Assembly: GCF_018333375.1 (NCBI RefSeq)
Contig: NZ_BORW01000005.1
Location: 156,700-220,699, forward strand
Reading direction: 5' to 3'
DNA length: 64,000 bases
Origin: Paenibacillus cookii
GTDB lineage: Bacteria > Bacillota > Bacilli > Paenibacillales > Paenibacillaceae
Below, piece by piece: positions 27,077 through 35,545 of this stretch. A program made the translations under genes and the position numbers. Each line of letters starts with the position of its first letter. Within the stretch, counting starts at the first letter, position 1. The notes below the pieces were generated by a model. The model was not told where the DNA came from. It searched no databases and saw nothing but the letters and a program-made list of their open reading frames with translations.

Positions 27077-27601
27077 TCACGCTTTTTTTCTTTTCGGTAT
27101 GCTAAGCGTCTGCCATTCGTCGCCTTGGATCATTTTGGCGAGATAAATGATTTGGCCGACGTGGCTTGAATAATGCGACATCTGGCGCTCGATTGCTTCA
27201 AGCACGGAATGCGGCTTCTGCTTAATATAGACGGTCCGCAGCAGGTCCTCGCCTTTGAGTTCCGAAAGCGTCCGTAAAAATACGCCCCAGCCCCGGTTCC
27301 ACACGGCGAGGAGCTCTTCCCGGGACGAAAGCGTGCCTTCGAATTCCTCATCCCGGTTACGTCCGGGTTTTTCGCCGTCCGTCGTCAGAAAATCCGTCCA
27401 GCGCGAGATCATGTTGCCGCTAACGTGTTTGACGATCACCGCGATGCTGTTGGATTCTTCCCCCGGAGCCCAATTCAGCCTGGCATCGTCCTTGATTTGG
27501 CTAATGGCCTTTTCGGCCGACGCTTTGAGCTGCTTGAAATTTTCGGTTGCGATTTGAAGATATAGATTTGCCACATCCTGTACGTTCGAAGGATTTTCCA
27601 T
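27077..27601 (-). CDS. DinB-like (DUF1572) protein
   Basis: 174 residues from the ATG at 27601, behind GGAGGTG; a longer frame to 27751 has no ribosome binding site. It is a four-helix bundle of DinB/YfiT type with V-K-H-V-S-G-N near residue 66, H-S-V-L-E-A-I-E-R and M-S-H-Y-S-S-H-V-G-Q-I-I-Y. The three histidines typical of metal binding in the superfamily seem present. The family includes thiol-transferase-like enzymes; the specific reaction is unknown. Confidence 0.85.
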   Translation of the reverse strand: MENPSNVQDVANLYLQIATENFKQLKASAEKAISQIKDDARLNWAPGEESNSIAVIVKHVSGNMISRWTDFLTTDGEKPGRNRDEEFEGTLSSREELLAVWNRGWGVFLRTLSELKGEDLLRTVYIKQKPHSVLEAIERQMSHYSSHVGQIIYLAKMIQGDEWQTLSIPKRKKA

Positions 27602-27879
27602 CCCGACACCTCCAGCATGATTGTGAGACGTTCGCAAGCGGTGACTTGTTGTTGTGTACAACCAGTATATTCCTGAAGGTCCGGCGTCTGCAACAACAGG
27701 AAAATGCTTTGGGTACCGGTCGTAACCGGACAGGTCGGCTATGCACTTCATCGTTCAGGATCAACGGCAACCTTCATGGGAAAGCCAAAATCCCCGGCCG
27801 CATCGGGTGCAGCGCGTTGTTAGTATTGTATGAGGGGGATCCTGGTAAATGCCGGTTGAATACTTTTTCTGTCCTAAAG

Positions 27880-29172
27880 TTATTCCTCGGGTTCGGGCGG
27901 CGTGAGCCGATCGATGCCGCCCATGTACGGCCGCAACGCTTGCGGGATATCTATGCTGCCGTCCGGCCGCTGATGGTTTTCGAGGAGCGGGATCAGAATG
28001 CGCGGCGAAGCGACGGCCGTATTGTTTAGCGTATGGCAGTACTGGAGATTGCCGTCCGCGTCCCGGTAACGGATATTCGAACGCCGGGCCTGAAAATCCA
28101 GCAGGTTCGACGACGAGTGCGTTTCGCCGTAGGCGCCGCGGCTTGGCATCCACGTCTCGATATCATATTGTTTATACGTTTTTTGCGACATATCGCCGGT
28201 GCACACGGCCATCACCCGGTATGGAAGCTCCAGCATCCGCAAAATCGCTTCGGCATGGCCGGTGATCTCCTGCAACATAGCCTCCGATACGCTAGGGTCG
28301 TTTTGGCAGAGAACGACCTGCTCGACTTTGGCGAACTGATGAACCCGGTACAGTCCACGGACGTCCCGGCCCGCCGAGCCGATTTCGCGCCGGTAACAGG
28401 CCGACATGCCTGCCAGCCGGATCGGCTCGCCCACGTCGACGATTTCGTCGCTGTAATACGACACAAGCGATACCTCCGACGTGCCGACAAGCCATTTTCC
28501 TTCGTCCGCGATCCCGAAGGTCTGATCCTGCCCTGCGGGGAAGAACCCTGTGCGGGTCAAGGCTTCCGGCCGGACCATGACCGGTACGTCCATCGGCGTA
28601 AACCCGTGCGCCGCCAAATAATCCAGCGCCAGCCGCTGCACCGCAAGGTGAAGGTAAAGGCCTGCGCCCTTCAAATAATAATTGCGCGTCCCTGCCGTTT
28701 TTACGCCCCGCGGAATGTCGAACAAATCATGCATTTCCCCGAGGGCGACATGGTCCCGCGGCTCGAAATCAAAAACCGGCGCTTCGCCGAAACGGCGAAC
28801 CTCGACGTTGTCGCCGTCGTCCTTGCCGATCGGCGTATCCTCCGACACGATATTGGGAACGAGCAGAAGCAGCTCCGATACCCGGCCTTCGGCCGCCTGA
28901 AGTTCCGTTTCGAGGGCGCCCAGCGTTTCGTTCATGTCTTTCACCTGTGCCATCAGCGGTTCTGCCGCCCCCCGGTTCCCTTGCTTCATGAGGGGAGCGA
29001 CTTCCTTGCTCAGCTGGTTTCGCCGGGCCCGGATCGCTTCCGTTTGCCGGAGAAGCTCCTTCCGTTTGGCATCCCACGCGAGCAGCTCCTCCACCTGAAA
29101 GGGGATGTTTTTGTGGATGGCCGTTTGCTGCACCCGCTCTTGATTGTCGCGGATAAATTGCATGCTTAACAT
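27880..29172 (-). CDS. serS: seryl-tRNA synthetase
   Basis: 430 residues from the ATG at 29172 (AAAGGAG upstream). An N-terminal two-helix coiled-coil arm (about 30-100) for tRNA binding is followed by the class II catalytic core: T-S-E-V-S-L, motif 2 R-R-E-I-G-S-A-G-R-D-V-R-G-L-Y-R-x-H-Q-F, and motif 3 G-E-x-H-S-S-S-N-L-L-D-F-Q-A-R-R. It charges tRNA-Ser. A T-box leader lies upstream. Confidence 0.96.
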   Translation of the reverse strand: MLSMQFIRDNQERVQQTAIHKNIPFQVEELLAWDAKRKELLRQTEAIRARRNQLSKEVAPLMKQGNRGAAEPLMAQVKDMNETLGALETELQAAEGRVSELLLLVPNIVSEDTPIGKDDGDNVEVRRFGEAPVFDFEPRDHVALGEMHDLFDIPRGVKTAGTRNYYLKGAGLYLHLAVQRLALDYLAAHGFTPMDVPVMVRPEALTRTGFFPAGQDQTFGIADEGKWLVGTSEVSLVSYYSDEIVDVGEPIRLAGMSACYRREIGSAGRDVRGLYRVHQFAKVEQVVLCQNDPSVSEAMLQEITGHAEAILRMLELPYRVMAVCTGDMSQKTYKQYDIETWMPSRGAYGETHSSSNLLDFQARRSNIRYRDADGNLQYCHTLNNTAVASPRILIPLLENHQRPDGSIDIPQALRPYMGGIDRLTPPEPEE

Positions 29173-29198
29173 GATTTTGACAGCTCCTTTGTCCGAAA

Positions 29199-29427
29199 AA
29201 TACAAAAAGCGCCCTCATCCTTTGGGACGAGGAGCGCTTGCTCGCGGTGCCACCCAAATTGACCGGTTTGACGCTGCATTAAAGCGGCAGGGACCGATCC
29301 CCTTGGTTCCGCGGTAACGGACGGAAAGCCGGTTAACTTAGAGAGCAACACATGTTATTGCTCCGGTCGAAAACGCCTCGCAGTTGGATGCTGGTCATCG
29401 GCATAATATCGGTGTTCAATTCTTGTC
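29199..29427 (-). promoter_or_regulatory. T-box riboswitch of serS
   Basis: On the minus strand the conserved T-box core GGGTGGCACCGCGAG lies at 29240-29255. A terminator stem AGCGCTCCTCGTCC with its complement and a T-run follows (29199-29238). Upstream hairpins fill the roughly 170 nt between the RNA start and the core, including GAGCAA/TTGCTC near 29340-29360. Uncharged tRNA-Ser should favour antitermination. I could not assign the specifier codon with confidence. Confidence 0.9.
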
Positions 29428-29431
29428 GCTT

Positions 29432-29460
29432 AGTATAGCGTAATCCGTTTTCCCGCGCAA
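29432..29460 (-). promoter_or_regulatory. serS promoter
   Basis: On the minus strand TTGCGC (29455-29460), 17-bp spacer and TATACT (29432-29437). Confidence 0.65.
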
Positions 29461-29603
29461 TATGCATTTGCTGCTTGCATTAAACCAAATGCGCGAATCC
29501 CGTTACAGGCGGGATGGGGGACATTCCTAACCGGTATTGCCGCTTTTGGGCAAAAGGGCGCCTCGTAAAGCTTTGCACACGGTCAATCGATGTTTCGGTG
29601 GCT

Positions 29604-29632
29604 TTGCTATCTTTTCCGGAGTTGGATACAAT
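29604..29632 (+). promoter_or_regulatory. promoter of the thiamine-binding protein gene
   Basis: TTGCTA (29604-29609), 17-bp spacer and TACAAT (29627-29632), 60 bp before the gene. Confidence 0.6.
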
Positions 29633-29691
29633 AGGGGGAGATGAACGGGCCGATCCAGGTTTGCCCGAGCAAAGGATAGGGAGGCAATAAC

Positions 29692-29994
29692 ATGGCGATT
29701 GCGGAAGTGACGGTCATTCCGATCGGAACGGCGACGACCAGCCTGAGCGCTTACGTGGCCGATATGCAAAAGGTGCTGGCGAATCAGCAGGGCATCAGTT
29801 ATCAATTAACGTCGATGAGCACGATTATCGAGGGTTCGCTGGAGGACGTATGGAAAGCCATTGCGGCGCTTCATGAAGCTCCGTTCCTTGCGGGAGCGCA
29901 GCGGGTATCGACATCGGTCAAAATCGACGACCGGCGCGACAAACCCTCCTCGAGCGCGCAGAAGCTGCAATCGGTGCGGGCGAAGCTGCAATAG
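29692..29994 (+). CDS. MTH1187/YqgV-family thiamine-binding protein
   Basis: 100 residues with the ferredoxin-like fold signature of the MTH1187 (DUF77) family: V-I-P-I-G-T near the start, S-Y-Q-L-T-S-M-S-T-I-I-E-G and R-V-S-T-S-V-K-I-D-D-R. Members bind thiamine or similar metabolites; the cellular role is poorly known. GGGAGG lies before the ATG. Confidence 0.88.
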   Translation: MAIAEVTVIPIGTATTSLSAYVADMQKVLANQQGISYQLTSMSTIIEGSLEDVWKAIAALHEAPFLAGAQRVSTSVKIDDRRDKPSSSAQKLQSVRAKLQ

Positions 29995-30024
29995 CGCCTC
30001 CTAAATTTTTTTTGGGATAAACTA

Positions 30025-30052
30025 TTGCATTTCCCCGCAAAAGCTGTATAAT
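30025..30052 (+). promoter_or_regulatory. tRNA-Thr promoter
   Basis: TTGCAT (30025-30030), 16-bp spacer and TATAAT (30047-30052), 43 bp before the tRNA. Confidence 0.75.
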
Positions 30053-30095
30053 AGTCTATGTTTCGTTTGATTGTTTGAATGAAACGCCTTGTTAA

Positions 30096-30167
30096 GCTGG
30101 TGTAGCTCAGGGGTAGAGCAACGCACTCGTAATGCGTAGGTCGGGGGTTCAATTCCCTTCACCAGCA
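30096..30167 (+). tRNA. tRNA-Thr, anticodon CGT
   Basis: A full cloverleaf: acceptor GCTGGTG/CACCAGC, D-arm GCTC-AGGGGTA-GAGC, anticodon stem ACGCA/TGCGT with loop CTCGTAA (anticodon CGT, reading ACG), T-arm with loop TTCAATT and two G-U pairs. The discriminator is A and the 3' CCA is not encoded. It is a single tRNA gene. Confidence 0.95.
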
Positions 30168-30255
30168 TCTTTCATAAGCCTTACAGGACGCGGGTTTCCG
30201 GATTTCGGAGACCGCGTCTTTTTGCTTAACCACGTCTTTTCGGAAGGGGGAAATC

Positions 30256-30495
30256 ATGCTCGTCACGATCGGGTACACCGTCTCCATGTTGTTGTACGTC
30301 GGAATCATGGTTTATCGTATCCTGGCCAAGACATTTTCGCGGTATCTCAGGGAAGAAAGCGGTTTTGTCTTGATCTTTTTGATTTTAAGTATGGCCGTGC
30401 AAGTCCCTATTATCCTTAAGGCGTGTTATATTTTCGCCGTTGTGCTGACATTTATGTTTGGGTATATCAGGAAGGGACACCATCCTAATCGATAA
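30256..30495 (+). CDS. small membrane protein
   Basis: 79 residues with three hydrophobic segments (about 4-23, 36-52, 55-72) and a basic C-terminal tail. GAAGGGGG lies before the ATG. No family recognised. Confidence 0.62.
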   Translation: MLVTIGYTVSMLLYVGIMVYRILAKTFSRYLREESGFVLIFLILSMAVQVPIILKACYIFAVVLTFMFGYIRKGHHPNR

Positions 30496-30653
30496 TTGCA
30501 TTTCACAAAAAATACAAATAATCGAAACCGTTCCTATCTTTATCATAAGGAAAATTATGGTACGTTAGAAACATCTCTAGGCGAACCGGCACCATGTTAT
30601 GACGCATTGCATGTCGATGAGATCAGAACTTTGGCTGCAAAGGAGCGGAAACG

Positions 30654-31094
30654 ATGAATTTTTTCAGTGCAACATCCCTGCCTTCGATGGTGATGACCCT
30701 CATTGCGTTTTTGGTTTTATACTTTTTGTTAAGCAAGTATGCATTTGGACCGCTGTTTAAGGTTATGGAGCAAAGGGAGACCCGCACGAAACAACGTCTG
30801 GAGTCGGCTGAACAGCTTCGGGAGGAGATGCGAAGGCTCGAAGCCGAAAGAAACGCGGTGCTGCAGTCCGCGGTGCAGGATGCGAATAACGCCGTACAGC
30901 GTACGATCCGGGAAAGCTTGGCGAAAGCGGAGCAAGTCATCAAGGAAGCAAGGGACGAGTCGGATCGGCATGTGGCAGAGGCGCTGGCGGAGCTGGAGCT
31001 GGAAAAACGAAAAGCGATGGAAGCCATCCAAGGGGAGACGCAGGATCTTTCGAAGCAAATCGTGCAGAAGCTTATTCCGGACCGGATTCATTGA
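30654..31094 (+). CDS. orphan F0 ATP synthase subunit-b homologue (AtpF-like)
   Basis: 146 residues, AAAGGAG 8 bp before the ATG. An N-terminal membrane helix (about 12-30) leads into F-G-P-L-F-K-V-M-E-Q-R-E, the hallmark of subunit b, then a long charged coiled-coil stalk to about residue 135. In ATP synthase the b dimer links the membrane rotor-stator part to F1. No other atp gene is nearby, and the gene has its own terminator, so it is a paralogue outside the operon. It may be a stand-in b subunit or a stalk protein with another role. Confidence 0.8.
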   Translation: MNFFSATSLPSMVMTLIAFLVLYFLLSKYAFGPLFKVMEQRETRTKQRLESAEQLREEMRRLEAERNAVLQSAVQDANNAVQRTIRESLAKAEQVIKEARDESDRHVAEALAELELEKRKAMEAIQGETQDLSKQIVQKLIPDRIH

Positions 31095-31108
31095 TCTATA
31101 GTACATGG

Positions 31109-31158
31109 AAAAAACGCAGACCATCGGTAATGATCCCGAAGGTTCTGCGTTTTTGTTT
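31109..31158 (+). terminator. terminator of the AtpF-like gene
   Basis: AAAAACGCAGA/TCTGCGTTTTT stem with T-run; it also faces the converging lipoprotein gene, which has its stop at 31165. Confidence 0.8.
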
Positions 31159-31164
31159 TTGGAA

Positions 31165-32325
31165 TTATTTCGTTTTCTGCACCGTGGAAACACTCATCAG
31201 AATGGCGTTGGTGGTTCCGCCGCCGATATTGTCAAACGAGAACAGAGAGGTTGGAAGCCCGACCATCGTGACCTCATCGCCTTCCAGGATGTCGCCGGTG
31301 GAGTTCATGTATAGGCCGACAAAGGAATTGTCGTTTTCATCCCCCACATGGATGATGGCGATCGTTCCGATCTCCGTTTCTTCCTCCTCGATGTCGATGA
31401 CCGGACCGCTTACCTGCACCATTTTATCCAAATACGGGTTGATGTTTTTGAACAGATGACGGGACGTGACGCTGGCATCCACCGAAGATTTGGCGGCTTT
31501 TTTGCTTTCTGCCGTCAAGGCAGGGAACAGGTCTTTATGGCTCACTATGTAGTTATAAGTCTTTTCGGTCATTTGGCCGGCATTATCGGTTATCGACGGA
31601 ATGATTTGAGCCATCATGTCAGCCAATTGCGTTTGTCCTGCATTTGCTGCGGCGTTAGCTTGGCCGGTGGACGTTTTCCCTGTATCGGCAGCAGCTAAGG
31701 CTTTGCTGCTTAATTTGAAGGAATCGACCATTTTCTGTACCGTTTCCTTGCCGCCGTTTTCATAGGATTCCTTGGTATAAGAAATGCTGAGCGTATAGGT
31801 AGAGCTGCCCGTCGGAACGATGTATTGCGTCAAAACGACTGGAACTCCCGATTGCGCCTGCGTATATTCGCCCACCAAAATTCCGCTGTTATGGGCCCCC
31901 TCGGTATAGCTGATTTTTTTGAAATCCTTGATGGCATTTGCCAGTGCACCGCCTTCATATTGGGCAACGACCATATCGGCGTTTTCTTTGGCCGTAAACG
32001 TGGAATTGTCGGCGGCAACATTCACATTATCCGCAAAGGCGGACTTCGGCGCGGGATCTGCATAGGCTGCTTTGATCGCAGGCTGGTTAAGCTGGGACAA
32101 ATCGTAGGCTTGCCAGGAAGCCGGGTACGAAAAGGTGAATTCTTCGGTTTCGGCGGTAGCCAGTTTCTGATCTTCCGATTCTTTCGGGGTTTCTTTCGGC
32201 GTTTCCTTAGGCGCTTCTTGGGTGGCGGTCGTCTTCGGTTCCTCGGCTGCTTTTTCCTTCTCTTTGGAGCTGCAAGCAGTCATTACGAGGCACAGGGACA
32301 GCAATAATACGATTGATTTTTTCAA
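31165..32325 (-). CDS. lipoprotein with PsbP-like and OB-like regions
   Basis: 386 residues from the TTG at 32325, with GGATGG 7 bp upstream. The signal peptide ends in M-T-A-C; a linker with repeated K-E-T-P follows. Residues 65-210 look like a PsbP/DUF1795-type domain (F-T-F-S-Y-P-A-S-W). The last 110 residues (L-F-K-N-I-N-P-Y-L-D-K-M-V-Q-V-S-G-P-V-I) are beta-rich, like an OB-fold. It is anchored on the outer face of the membrane; function unknown. Confidence 0.78.
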   Translation of the reverse strand: MKKSIVLLLSLCLVMTACSSKEKEKAAEEPKTTATQEAPKETPKETPKESEDQKLATAETEEFTFSYPASWQAYDLSQLNQPAIKAAYADPAPKSAFADNVNVAADNSTFTAKENADMVVAQYEGGALANAIKDFKKISYTEGAHNSGILVGEYTQAQSGVPVVLTQYIVPTGSSTYTLSISYTKESYENGGKETVQKMVDSFKLSSKALAAADTGKTSTGQANAAANAGQTQLADMMAQIIPSITDNAGQMTEKTYNYIVSHKDLFPALTAESKKAAKSSVDASVTSRHLFKNINPYLDKMVQVSGPVIDIEEEETEIGTIAIIHVGDENDNSFVGLYMNSTGDILEGDEVTMVGLPTSLFSFDNIGGGTTNAILMSVSTVQKTK

Positions 32326-32400
32326 AGTGTTTCCATCCTTTTGTCGTACCCGTCGGCTGGGAGATTGGCTTTCATCGTCCTGTAGGAAGCATAAGCTCAA

Positions 32401-32716
32401 TGCAACGATTGGCTTGTTTCGTCACCTCCCGGCTTGCTGCGGCTTGAATAATAGTGAGTCTAACGGACTACCGATCATTTCAAGCATATTCGACATTCTT
32501 TTGACTTATTTTACGGGGCAGACAATCGGTTGGTTTCAATAAAACGACAATTTACCGCCTGAAATGATTATAAATGGAATTTTAATGATATTAAATAAAC
32601 ATTTTGGATATAGTTCCTTCCTCCCGTTTTTCCTTTCTCCGTCCCGTGTATATAAGAAGTGAAGGAACGGGGAATACTTCCATGATATGGAGCGAATTTC
32701 TGGAGGTGGAGGCATT
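32401..32716. other. intergenic region between divergent genes
   Basis: AT-rich, presumably carrying the promoters for the lipoprotein (minus) and the small protein (plus); no convincing -35/-10 pair was found for either. Confidence 0.3.
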
Positions 32717-32929
32717 TTGAGCGAAAGCAGCATTACGATTCATTTTGTCGGCGGGGAGTCATTGAATATCATTTCGGGCGACGTTCCGGGAATCATTGCA
32801 CGGCTGAAAAGCGAGGAATGGGTCGTGCTGAACGAACATCACGTCAAAACATCGAGCATTTCCTTTTTCAGCGTATACGAGCCGGGGTTCGAGAGAAAAA
32901 GCGACAAGACGATTCCGGGGAGCGGCTGA
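32717..32929 (+). CDS. small conserved-looking protein of unknown function
   Basis: 70 residues from the TTG at 32717, with GGAGGTGGAGG just upstream. The sequence alternates hydrophobic and polar residues (S-I-T-I-H-F-V-G-G-E-S-L-N-I-I-S-G), suggesting a small beta-rich fold. No family recognised. A terminator follows 50 bp on. Confidence 0.62.
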   Translation: MSESSITIHFVGGESLNIISGDVPGIIARLKSEEWVVLNEHHVKTSSISFFSVYEPGFERKSDKTIPGSG

Positions 32930-32977
32930 TTCCTTTATAGGATCGAAGAGGCGTTCTAGGCACGGCTCAACCCAGGC

Positions 32978-33014
32978 AAAGCGCGGTTCACGAAAGTGGG
33001 CTTGCGCTTTTTTT
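32978..33014 (+). terminator. terminator of the small protein gene
   Basis: AAAGCGC/GCGCTTT stem with an inner TTCAC/GTGGG helix and a run of seven T residues. Confidence 0.75.
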
Positions 33015-33117
33015 GTTGCTGTTGGCCCGGGCCCAGCTGGTGCGCTCAGAAAGCAATTTGTTGAACCTGACCATCGAGGCCGTTCGTCTTGTATAATGAA
33101 GTTAAGGAGTGATTGGT

Positions 33118-33588
33118 ATGATCGTGGTCAGTTCCTGCCTGGCAGGATTGAAAGTGAGATATAACGGAACGGACTGCTTGGATGAAACGATTCGGCGTCT
33201 GGTCGGGGAAAAAAAGGCGGTGACGGTTTGCCCGGAGCTGATGGGCGGATTCGCGACGCCGCGGGAGCCGGCCGAAATTCAAGGCGGAACCGGTGCCGAC
33301 GTGCTGGACGGACAAGCCCGGGTCATCGAAAAATCGGGCAGGGACGTCAGCGAGATGTACGTCAAGGGCGCTTATGCGGCGCTGGAGGTGATACGCGGGT
33401 TGGGTGCCCGCCTGGTCGTGTTGAAAGAATACAGTCCTTCCTGCGGCAGCTTGATGATCTACGACGGCAAGTTTGAAAACCGCAAAGTGGCCGGAAGCGG
33501 AGTGACGGCCGCGCTGCTGCAGCGGGAAGGCATCGAGGTCATCTCGGAAGAGCAGTTTCTTGAACGCTTGCGGCTTCGCGGCGAATGA
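33118..33588 (+). CDS. DUF523 protein
   Basis: 156 residues from the ATG at 33118 (AAGGAG 8 bp upstream). Family signatures V-S-S-C-L-A-G-L-K-V-R-Y-N-G, V-C-P-E-L-M-G-G-F-A-T-P-R-E-P-A-E and L-K-E-Y-S-P-S-C-G-S. The conserved cysteines (Cys6, the V-C-P Cys and the S-C-G Cys) suggest a metal or catalytic role. The function is not established. Confidence 0.88.
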   Translation: MIVVSSCLAGLKVRYNGTDCLDETIRRLVGEKKAVTVCPELMGGFATPREPAEIQGGTGADVLDGQARVIEKSGRDVSEMYVKGAYAALEVIRGLGARLVVLKEYSPSCGSLMIYDGKFENRKVAGSGVTAALLQREGIEVISEEQFLERLRLRGE

Positions 33589-33640
33589 CGCGAATGCATT
33601 TACGGCGGCGGAGTCAGACTTTGCCGGGAGTTATTTCACA

Positions 33641-33687
33641 TTGCCAAAAGGGAATGATTTGGGGTATAATAAGAACGTGTGTTCTTA
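33641..33687 (+). promoter_or_regulatory. promoter with LexA box
   Basis: TTGCCA (33641-33646), 18 bp, TATAAT (33665-33670), then a perfect palindrome TAAGAAC-GTGT-GTTCTTA (33670-33687). Its core GAAC-N4-GTTC matches the Gram-positive LexA (DinR) consensus GAAC-RNRY-GTTC exactly. It covers the expected start point, so LexA should repress the gene until DNA damage. Confidence 0.8.
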
Positions 33688-33712
33688 TTTGATTAACGGG
33701 AGATGATGATAG

Positions 33713-33997
33713 ATGAACAAACCGCATCCATCCGCTTTGATGACACCGGAGCCGGAACGCAAGGAGGCATCCCGCCCGGAGAAGGAGCATCAGGATTGGG
33801 CAAGCATCGAACGCGAGCTTACGCATTCGCTCGAAGCGCACGTCAAAATCGGCATGACGGTCGACACGCCGAACGGAAGCCGCCAGCTGCGCGGTTTTGT
33901 GACCGTCGTCAATACATATTTGAAGGAAATCAAACTGCGCGAGGAAGATGACTGGCAGTGGATCCGATTCGAGGATATCCGGGCCGTGCACGTCTAA
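33713..33997 (+). CDS. YolD-like protein, probably SOS-controlled
   Basis: 94 residues. The last 40 residues (R-G-F-V-T-V-V-N-T-Y-L-K-E-I-K-L-R-E-E-D) and W-I-R-F-E-D-I-R-A-V fit the YolD-like family, whose members often lie beside Y-family polymerases. Here no polymerase follows. A GGGAGATGAT site precedes the ATG. The LexA box at the promoter supports a DNA-damage role. Confidence 0.75.
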   Translation: MNKPHPSALMTPEPERKEASRPEKEHQDWASIERELTHSLEAHVKIGMTVDTPNGSRQLRGFVTVVNTYLKEIKLREEDDWQWIRFEDIRAVHV

Positions 33998-34141
33998 ACT
34001 TTCATATCCAGGCGGCCAGGTCGGCTCCCCTCCCAGACCAAAGTCCAGGGAGCGACTAGTCTCAGGCTCGGCGCGAGTGGCGCCTCCGACCCGTATAATG
34101 AGTACCAGATATAACCAGAGGGGTATCGGAGGGAACTCATG

Positions 34142-35017
34142 ATGAAGAGATCATATCAGTGGGCAGCGGCCGGGGCGATCCTTTCAGGGCTGCTTTTGAC
34201 GGGCTGCGCTTCCGTTAACGAAGCCGCGCAATCCGTTAAGGAGGACCTGCAGCAGGTTACGGCCGCCGCGGGGGATTCGATCGGCAACGCCGCTTCCGGG
34301 ATGGCGGACCGAATCAAGCGGAGCGGTAAACCGCTCGAGTTAACGGCTCAGCATGAATCCGGCTCAGAGACGGTGCTGCGCATCGAGCATAAGGTCGGAA
34401 ACATTCGCCTCGTGCCGGTGGCGGGGGACGCGGTCCAGGTGAAGACGACGATTTGGTTTTTGAAAGACAGGTCTTACGAAAACTTGGCGGAACAAGCGGA
34501 GACTTCGTTCCTTCCGGAGGGCGGCAACCTGAGGCTCGCAACCAGCCCGAAAGACGACCCGGAACGGAATTTATGGGATTGGGCGGAATCCAAATACGGC
34601 TATTCCGACTTCGTCATCGACTATGAAATCGAAGTTCCCGGATCGGTGACGGGCATCGATATCGCGAGCGACGTCGGGGAAGTGAACGTGGAAGGGTTTA
34701 AAGGGAACTACCGAATCCGCAATAATGTGGGGAATATCGTCGTGCTAGACGGCCACGCGTTGGGTTCGTCCGAGATTGAAGCCGATGCCGGAAGCCTGCA
34801 GCTCCGAATGAACGGGATCGAGGAAGGCGGCAGTCTGACGGCCCGGACCGATGTGGGGAGCATCCGCGCCTCCTTTGCCGATACGATGAAATATACGCTT
34901 CAGGCGGAAAGCGACCTTGGGGCGGTCACCGGCGTGCCGGACGGAAAACGGGAGTTTAACGGGGGAGGAGCGGAGATTTTGCTTCAGACCTCCGCCGGAG
35001 AAATTACCGTCGAGTAA
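34142..35017 (+). CDS. DUF4097 beta-strand repeat lipoprotein
   Basis: 291 residues (two tandem ATG; GGAGGG upstream). The lipobox L-T-G-C gives a lipid-modified cysteine at about residue 22. A helical spacer is followed by repeated beta strands with D-V-G-E-V-N-V, N-V-G-N-I-V-V, D-A-G-S-L-Q-L and D-V-G-S-I-R-A, the DUF4097 right-handed repeat. It sits on the outer face of the membrane. A role in envelope stress signalling is suggested for relatives but is not proven. A TATAAT lies at 34096. Confidence 0.82.
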   Translation: MKRSYQWAAAGAILSGLLLTGCASVNEAAQSVKEDLQQVTAAAGDSIGNAASGMADRIKRSGKPLELTAQHESGSETVLRIEHKVGNIRLVPVAGDAVQVKTTIWFLKDRSYENLAEQAETSFLPEGGNLRLATSPKDDPERNLWDWAESKYGYSDFVIDYEIEVPGSVTGIDIASDVGEVNVEGFKGNYRIRNNVGNIVVLDGHALGSSEIEADAGSLQLRMNGIEEGGSLTARTDVGSIRASFADTMKYTLQAESDLGAVTGVPDGKREFNGGGAEILLQTSAGEITVE

Positions 35018-35064
35018 GGGAATCATTCGTTTCGTTGATACGTATGTACAGCGGTTTTGCGGCC

Positions 35065-35111
35065 AAGCCAAATCCATGCACCTCGCGAGAGAGGCAGGGT
35101 TTGGCTTTTTT
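35065..35111 (+). terminator. terminator of the DUF4097 gene
   Basis: AAGCCAAATCC/GGGTTTGGCTT stem, long loop and T-run. Confidence 0.75.
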
Positions 35112-35139
35112 CGTTTGCCTTGGTTGTTTGAAGCCATGC

Positions 35140-35176
35140 AAAAAGCCTGCGGATGAGCGGGGGCCGCAGGCTTTTT
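35140..35176. terminator. second, symmetrical terminator
   Basis: AAAAAGCCTGCGG/CCGCAGGCTTTTT, 13-bp perfect stem with an 11-nt loop. It is bidirectional by sequence. Confidence 0.8.
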
Positions 35177-35545
35177 GCCAAGTAAGGGGAGTGATGGGTG
35201 AAGCATGAGGTTGGCGGAAAACGAAAATGTTTATAACATCTTCGTTTCTAGTAATATATTCAAAAGGTTTGAGATGTTTCGTGATAGAAACAGCAGGTAA
35301 AAAGCTCATTTATTGCGGGGGGGGATGGCAGATAAGAACAAGGAATCGGGACGATAGGAGAGCAAACGCCGTATTTAATCGCTTACATGGCATTTTGGGA
35401 TCGATTCAATTTATGTTTATAATAATGATCAGTGAAAATCGGACCCGGCGAACCTGAGAGTGGGGAGCTATCATTTTGTTTATATGCTTTCTTTCGGATT
35501 ATGTACGGACGCTCGGCACAACATAGGATAGGGGGAATTATTTCT
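35177..35545. other. intergenic region and leader before the SulP gene
   Basis: A promoter is at TTGGGA (35395-35400), 17 bp, TATAAT (35418-35423). About 115 nt of untranslated leader then run to the TTG start. I see no known riboswitch signature in it. Confidence 0.5.

Noticed and set aside
29340..29420. Specifier codon of the serS T-box
   Set aside because: A UCC triplet can be seen near 29387, but Stem I could not be drawn well enough to assign it.
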